Shown one piece after another: positions 43,739 to 49,689 of a stretch of DNA of 49,689 bases (within the stretch, counting starts at the first letter, position 1; the number at the start of each line of letters is the position of its first letter). The stretch is from the NCBI GenBank assembly GCA_003049485.1, contig PYST01000297.1, positions 1-49,689 on the forward strand, written 5' to 3'. The position numbers were made by a program, and so were the translations under genes. Below the pieces are notes generated by a model. That model was not told the origin of the DNA and did not search any database. It worked only from the letters and a program-made list of their open reading frames with translations. This DNA comes from Ophioceras dolichostomum (taxonomy: Eukaryota > Ascomycota > Sordariomycetes > Magnaporthales > Ophioceraceae).

Positions 43739-45581
43739 ATGGGCGAAGGTCTTGGAGGATGGTCTTGCATCGTCCGCTTTGCCTGCCATGCCCCCATGGG
43801 CATAATGGCTTTTAGCGGCAAGGGTGTATACGATGCCGTCAAAGGCCTCGAATCCACGGGGATCTACGATCTTATCCCGGCTGGGAGGGAATTTCTGTAC
43901 GGTTTACAGATGTATTCCACTTGGGTAGGTGAATCCATATCTCCAAGGATACCATCCAAATTCTGGACGGGCGTTGTGCTCCCTCACCAACCGGCTGGAC
44001 TGACTGACTCACTCACTGACTGACCTGACTGACTGGATACTATACCGTCCAGGGAATCTTCGGTTTCGCATGGAATTTCGTCATGTTCCTGGGCTGTTTC
44101 GCGTGCTTCTCGTGGCTGCTCGTGCTCCTCGGCCTCGTCGACTCCATGATCGCCATCTCTCTGCTCGTCAGCGTGGTCAAGCAGTCCCATTTCATCCCGC
44201 AGACGTACAGCGCCTGTGGAGGGGCGACGGACTGGCGGAACGCGACGGACGGTCGCAACTTTTTCATCCTGGCCAACGCGACCACTTCTGGGACTTGGAA
44301 TGGCCCCAACGATATCTGCCACGGCATCGTGGAGATCTGGGCATATGCCATCTCTATGAGGTGAGTAAGGTGTGGTTCTTTGATTCAGGGTGACAGAGTA
44401 AAGTGAGAGCAACCCAGATGCTAATAACAAACGTACGCACAGCATCCTATACCTCTTAACAGGGATCATCAACGTGCTCCTTGGCGTGGGCGAAGCGGGC
44501 GGCTATTCTTCTAGAAGCTACAGCAGTTACAACTACAATAATAGTTATCGCCGTCAAAGGTGTCGCGGATTCTGTTCGGGGTTCGGCGAGCTTATCCTCT
44601 GGATCCTGACCCCGGCGCTCTGGGTCTTGGACCACCCCCTAGCCGCATGTCGATTTGGATTTCGGTACCTGGTCAAAGCGCTTACTGGCAGCAAGAAGAT
44701 CCGTGGAGACGGCAGAGCCTTCAGCAGACGACAGAGGAAGAAAGCTTCAGCAAGCAGCAAAGATCTCGTGGAGAAGGAGTTAGACTCTCTGTCTGGCAGG
44801 CCTCTGGTGCTCCCTTTGGAGGTTCTCATCACGATCTCGGAGGACCTCCACTACGTGGACCTAGTCAGCGCCAGCCAGTCCTCGGCAAAGCTGCGCAGGA
44901 CTCTATTCGGGGACTGGGGTATGGTCCCAGAGAAGCTCGAGAGCCTCCGACAGTTTGCTTGTCGGGAACCCAAGAGCAGCTGTGAGCAGTGTGGGATCCA
45001 GACATGTCCGGTAAGTTCCTCCGTTTCTGTCAAACTTGGGCTACTGACACAACTTGCATGTGAGTGGTGTAAACGGGGTTTCGCTAACAGGCCACTCTCC
45101 TCTCTTCATACAGGAGTGCGAACAAAAAGTTGCGGTCGCCCCATCCATGGCGTCCATGCACACCACGCACTGCAAGCCATACTGCTCCCGGTGCTACTAC
45201 AAGGAATACTGCCGCTGGAAGGGAGCCAACGGCCAGCGCCTGGCAAAGCACACGCCAACCTGTCAGCTCAGAGAACAGAAGAAGCCGAAGAAGGGGAAGG
45301 GCGCAGATGTCGAGCTCGGCCTGAGCGGGATCTGGAACGGCTCCCCCTTCACGAGCACCGAGAAGACGCTGTGTGGTATGTGCGCCTCCATGACGCCGGC
45401 TCAGCGAGCCGAGAGGTTGGAGGCGAGGGACGAGTTGGAACTCGTGAGGCTGGAAAAGCACCCGCTCCGGTGCGGCAGAGTTGATTGCAGGAAGATGCTG
45501 CTCCCGGGGGAGTTGAGGTGGTGGATCTGCGGGCTGTGCTTTACCGAATGCCCTTCTCGGTGGCACCCCGCACGGGGCTGA
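43739..45581 (+). CDS. Membrane protein with F-box-like segment and cysteine clusters
   Basis: Four exons, 43739-43924, 44053-44360, 44443-45010 and 45114-45581, give 509 aa with consistent phases. The start ATG at 43739 gives MGEGLGGWSC. Several hydrophobic segments follow between residues 63 and 235: GIFGFAWNFVMFLGCFACF, LLVLLGLVDSMIAISLLVSV, ILYLLTGIINVLLGVG and GELILWILTPALWVLD. They make this a polytopic membrane protein. Then come a basic linker and an F-box-like stretch at about 285-320 (RPLVLPLEVLITISEDLHYV, with LVSASQSSAKLRRTLFG). The C-terminal half has cysteine clusters (SCEQCGIQTCPECEQ, CKPYCSRCYYKEYC, TLCGMC) that could bind zinc. An F-box in a multi-span protein is rare. I know no named homologue. 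Substrate recruitment to an SCF ligase at a membrane is a hypothesis only. Confidence 0.72.
43990..44037. repeat. (CTGA)/(CTCA) tetranucleotide microsatellite in an intron
   Basis: A cluster of CTGACTGACTCACTCACTGA-type repeats lies inside the first intron (43925-44052) of the F-box/membrane gene, near its 3' end. CTGAC units resemble fungal branch-point sequences, so the branch point is probably embedded here. Confidence 0.75.
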
Positions 45582-46060
45582 CCGTTGTTTCCATACTGTC
45601 GGGTATCTCTCCCTTTCACGCATCAATATTTCTTCTACTTGTTCATAGCGTCCTCCTTCTAGCCATCATACGTATCGTGTCGTGGAACATCAATATTCTA
45701 CTTGTGATGCCGTTCTGCCTATCAATCAGCGGCGGCTGAGGCGCAGTACTTAAGTACCCTCTCTGCATGTCGGGCGGTGGCAGTGTTGAGACTTGCATGT
45801 GGCTGCAGATGAATATTGGCGACGCCTAATCGGTCCTCGGTGCGAAAGAAAATCGATTTCTGATATCGTCCTTCTCCCTGATGCATCCTCGACTCCAGTG
45901 TTGGAAATGCTTTTCTTCGTCAAGAATCCGCTCAAACAAAGGATCCACGAAGGCGAGCTTGCCCGCAAACGAGTTTTTATAACCGTTTGCCTGGTGAGGG
46001 GCAGGTGAAAGCGCAACAAGAGTTTCTAGGAACACCATTCGTCACGACTTACACGAAGAT
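45582..46060. other. Intergenic between two plus-strand genes
   Basis: This 479 bp holds the 3' flank of the F-box/membrane gene and the promoter of the large terminal gene. No gene or clear motif is seen. Confidence 0.45.
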
Positions 46061-49000
46061 ATGCTTCGACTCAAAGGCATACGCCTGCCGGTTCGATTCT
46101 CCGCGCCTTCCGACATCACATCCGCGCCCGACGCAACTTGGACGTCGCTTGGACTCGGAAAAGATGTCCTCCTATACGAGCTAGAGAAGCTCTATTGGGA
46201 GGGTATCGAGGGTGAGCTCGAAAACATCGTTCGGACTCTGAAGATCTGGCAGAAGCCCGAGTTCTCCGCCGTCAGTGTCTCAGATGAGGAGGACGACTTC
46301 ATCCACGGGTTCGACACGTTCCTTGACCAAGTCACCGAGGAATCGCGAGCGTTCGCCATTCGATACGGTGAGTGAACGAAGCCAATACACACTCGCCGAG
46401 ATTTATCGTCTTGTCCTGGAAGGAATGGACTTCCTTCCGCATAAAAAGGACCTAACCACTTGCTAATCCGTATATCATGAACAGGGAAAAAGAAAGAGGA
46501 ATTCCTAGAACAAAAGAAAAAGCAGAATGGTTACTACCAGCCAGCGACCGTCGTCGGGTATAAAACCGCCCTCGTGGATGTCGTCAAAGATCGGCATGCG
46601 GACTACTCCAGCTCCAAGATCCGAGCAAGCGTTCGGGTTGCCATCGAGGGTAGGAAAATTGCTGCATATCTTATTTTTTTTTTTAAAATAAAAGGCGTAA
46701 GATCTATCTCTACCGATGCTGATGCTGATATCGACCAGGCCTTCCGAGACTACGAGGACTTCCGCACAGGGCTTGGATGCTGCTTCAAGCCGCAGGTCAG
46801 TTCAATGGACCTCCTCCATACGCGACGGCCTGGTGCTCTGGTTGAAGCTGACTGGTATCCCTTTAGGATTCCTCGATATCGAGAAACTCATCGAGCATCG
46901 GCCCCCGTTGGATAAGCTTAGCTTCTGGAAGAGGCCTGCGATACCTCAGCGTAGGTCTAAGATGGTTTATTGATGTACTGTTCGTTCAACACGAACTCAA
47001 GGCACTAACGAACCCACCTTCTTCAGTCACCCTCTCCAAGTTCGACGAGTCTCACATCCCGCGTTTCGAGCCCCTGCACTGCGCCCGTCCAGAGTGCAAG
47101 AGCATCATCCGCGGCAGCATGTTTGTCTCGGCAGCTCAGGACCTCCCCGGCGTGGTCTGCGAGGACTGCTACCGCTCCACCTACTACGGCAACGGCGCCT
47201 TCGCCAAGGCCTACAAGCACTGCGTCCTCGCCGAGTCCATCACGCCTCCCGTGAGCCGGGCTATCTGCCGCTGCAAGGGCGTCCCCCACTTCGACGCCTC
47301 CGGCAGGGCGCTGGCCCTCTTCCCCGTCCCCAAGGCCAAGGCGGCCGAGCACCTCGACGTGGGCGGGGCGGGCACCGTCCAGTGCAGCCTCCTCAAGCTG
47401 GGCGAGATGGTCGCTCTGGCAAAGTTCAACGGGCTGCAGTCCGTGGTGGGCACGAAGAAGCCAGGCAAGCCTCCGCCACCCTCGTCCACGGCCAGCCCTG
47501 GCGAAGACACCGACAACGCGGGTGAGGGCGGCAGCGGCGGTAGCAAGAAGAAGACTGGAGGAAAAGGGAAACAGCAGCTCGATATCAAGACTGGGAGCAG
47601 CCTCCACGACTCGTCCAGCAGAACGGCCGCGTCGAGCTCGACGAGTGTTGTGACGGAGTCGATGGCGGACGACGACATTCCCCTGTTCTTCAGACGCTTC
47701 GCGACCAAGTATCCGTTTGGGAACGTGCACATGGCGTTGAGGGTCGGCCCATTGGTGATTGAGAACGGAGTAGCCCAGTAAGCTTCCAGGCTCTTGCTTG
47801 TCTTCAAAAGGATCTTCCCACCGACTGCTTTGATGCCTGGTCCGACTGCTGACGTCCCGCTCCACTTCTCCTTCAGTTCAAAGAGCGGCGCCCTGGTAAC
47901 GCTCCGAGAGCTCCCAGTTTTCCAAGATCGATGCCCTCCATCCTCGAGCCGCGATCGAAGCCTGGCAGTCGGAGGGAGTTCGCCGCAGCGAGACGTCTGG
48001 CAGCAGCTGAACCGCCCCCTGAAAAGCCACAAGCGGTACAAGGCCATCATGAAGCAGGTCGTGGGCGTCCCCTTCACAGGGGTATTAGCCTCAGACGCAG
48101 ACCGCGAGGCGGAGGCAGACATAGTCGACAGTCTGCTGGCAGCGAGCCGCCGTCCATTCGACGACCCCGGCCTGCCAGTCTCGGACCAGCGAGCTCTACT
48201 CGCCAGCGCCCTCGACCCCGCCCTGAAGAAGCTCAAGTCGTTGATTGGGTCCAGAGTCAAGCTCTACCTGGAGAGCATCGCACAGCGCCTGCTCGACCCA
48301 ACCACGAAGCTGACCTGGAGCGTGACGACCAACAACTGCCAGAGCTTCTGCAACGCCCTCATCGACCCGAAGCTCTTCGGCCCACTCGTCAACGGGTCGC
48401 TGCAGCAACGAGAATTAAAGCCGGAGCAGCGGCTGCTCCCATCCGGCAAGGCGGCGGCGACAACAAGCCAAACAACATCCCCGCTCTACGTCATGAGCTT
48501 CGTCTGCCCAGACGAGGGCTACCTCCAGCGCGGCGTGGCGACGAAATACGACGTGCCCAGCGGCCTGACGGAGGAGTATCTCCTCCGCTTCCACTTCGGC
48601 CGGCACGATGAGGCCGACGTCATCGACACACAGCAGGAGTACTGGCACGACTGGGGCGCCTTCGGCGGGCCGCTGTACGCCCATCAAAGCTTGTTCCCCT
48701 GGGACTGCACCGAGGCGTACGGCCGCTACCCGACACGGTGCGGCGACTGCAACCTCGCCAAGCACGTCTGGGCGTTCCCCTTCGACTCCTGGTCCTTCGC
48801 CGCGCTGCACCTGACGCGCGATCGGCACCAGTACGCGCCCTCGTCGGGGCTTACGACTGCTGCTGCTGCTGTTGCTGATGCCACTACTACTACTTCTGCT
48901 ATTACTGGTTCCAAGCTCGTCGCCAGCTCCTCCTCCTCCGACAACAACAACCCGCAGCAGTCATGGATGCGCAACCGCCTAACCGTCCTATCCGCCAGCG

Positions 49001-49689
49001 ACGTCCTCTGCCGTGCCGCAGTAGCCATGGCGCAGACGCCGCGCTTCGCCCGCGCGACGGCATGGCTGCACAAAGACCAGAACAACAACAACAACAACAA
49101 AGACAAGGGGGCCGCAAAAGGAGTCGTAGCCGGACCCTCCAAGCGCCCTACCGGCCTCCTGGCAACGCACCCAGCCCTCGCACGCGTCAAGCTCGGCGGC
49201 ATCCACCGCGCCCAGCCCTTCAGCCACTACTTCGAAGCCGGGACCTACAGCCACTACTTCCTGGCCGAGTGGGCTCTGCGTCCGCGCGCCGAGCAGATAC
49301 AGGCTTATGAAGAACTGCGCGACGGACGGGTGCGGCTGCCGGACGTCGTGTACAGCGGCGGGACCGGCCGGTTTAGCTCGAGGGCTCGGGGTATCGGCGG
49401 TGGGTTCGACGGGTTCGGCGGTATGTTCGGTTTGGGTGCCGGGCTGGGCATTGCCGGTGATTCGGCCGGGATGGACGGGGCTGGTGATGCGGGGATGACG
49501 ACCGGGTCTGCTTTTATGACGGCTGACGACACGGGGACGGCGCCAGAGGCGGGGGATGCGGGGGGTTGTGCGGTGGGGTGCGGGGCGAACTGTGGGAGTG
49601 GTGGGTGCGGGAGCGCTGAGGCTGGGGATGGGGGGGATTCGGGTGGAGGAGATGCCGGAGGAGGGGATTCAGGGGGAGGGGGGTGCGGT
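46061..49689 (+). CDS. Large unknown protein: ZZ-like cysteines, permuted papain-type His/Cys, Gly/Cys-rich tail (3' truncated)
   Basis: My model uses exons 46061-46367, 46485-46649, 46801-46950, 47027-47777 and 47877 to the window end. It gives at least 1062 aa and no stop in the window. The join at 46650-46800 is ambiguous. The N-terminal 200 residues are helical (YELEKLYWEGIEGELENIV, RDGLVLWLKLTGIPLGFLDI). Cysteines C226-x4-C231-x20-C252-x2-C255 with VCEDCYR resemble a ZZ zinc finger. His442 lies in YPFGNVHMALRVGPLVIENG, and Cys612 in TWSVTTNNCQSFCNAL. That order (His first, then an Asn-Asn-Cys helix) is typical of permuted papain folds such as PPPDE or LRAT; this is an inference from pattern. 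Beyond about 700 come Ser/Asn-rich stretches, and from about 960 a Gly-rich tail with spaced cysteines (GCAVGCGANCGSGGCG). I do not recognise a named family. Confidence 0.7.

Noticed and set aside
46085..46110. B-box-like GGTTCGATTC
   Set aside because: It lies inside the first coding exon of the terminal gene and has no A box upstream. Chance match.

Overview
This window looks like nuclear chromosomal DNA from a filamentous ascomycete (Pezizomycotina, probably Sordariomycetes). The genes are broken by short introns of about 50-150 bp with GT-AG borders. Coding exons are GC-rich with G/C third positions, while the spacers carry pyrimidine tracts and ACCT/TGAC/CTTC microsatellites. Several families are found only or mainly in filamentous fungi. 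I cannot name the species. I see no rRNA, convincing tRNA, transposon, CRISPR or plasmid feature. One assembly gap of 39 Ns lies inside an intron at 13665-13703.

Positions 1-35.0 kb hold a block of conserved housekeeping genes: an Slm1/2-type PI(4,5)P2/TORC2 effector (-), an Ldb17/Dip1-type actin and endocytosis regulator (-), the phospholipid:diacylglycerol acyltransferase Lro1 (-), the NatC catalytic acetyltransferase Mak3/NAA30 (+), a DUF1917 (BLES03-like) protein (-), the diphthamide WD40 enzyme Dph7 (+), the mitochondrial iron carrier Mrs3/4 or mitoferrin (+), a small cysteine-free secreted protein (-), the ER-lumenal TPR/J-domain co-chaperone DNAJC3/p58IPK (-), a classical protein tyrosine phosphatase (-) and the mitochondrial RCC1-like protein Fmp25 (-). 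They do not form one pathway, although several act at membranes: the cell cortex (Slm, Ldb17), the ER (Lro1, DNAJC3) and mitochondria (Mrs4, Fmp25). The exon models given are hand-built. Phases were checked so that every joined frame stays open.

From about 36.4 kb to the right end the character changes to genes I cannot assign to a known pathway. They are: a tail-anchored protein with a HeLo/STAND-N-like helical start, two in-frame tandem repeats and a BTB-like end (+); a fungal membrane protein with a signal peptide and a cysteine-bearing lumenal domain (-); a GRDP/DUF1399 glycine-rich-domain-family protein (-); a membrane protein carrying an F-box-like segment and cysteine clusters (+); and a large multi-exon protein (+) that runs off the window. 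The last one combines a ZZ-like cysteine cluster, a His...Asn-Asn-Cys arrangement like permuted papain-fold (PPPDE/LRAT) enzymes, and a Gly/Cys-rich tail. This 13 kb segment is where an undescribed system would most likely be, but the evidence is architectural only.

The clearest regulatory signal is an exact match to the SreA-type iron GATA site (ATCWGATAA, on the minus strand) about 0.7 kb upstream of the mitochondrial iron carrier.
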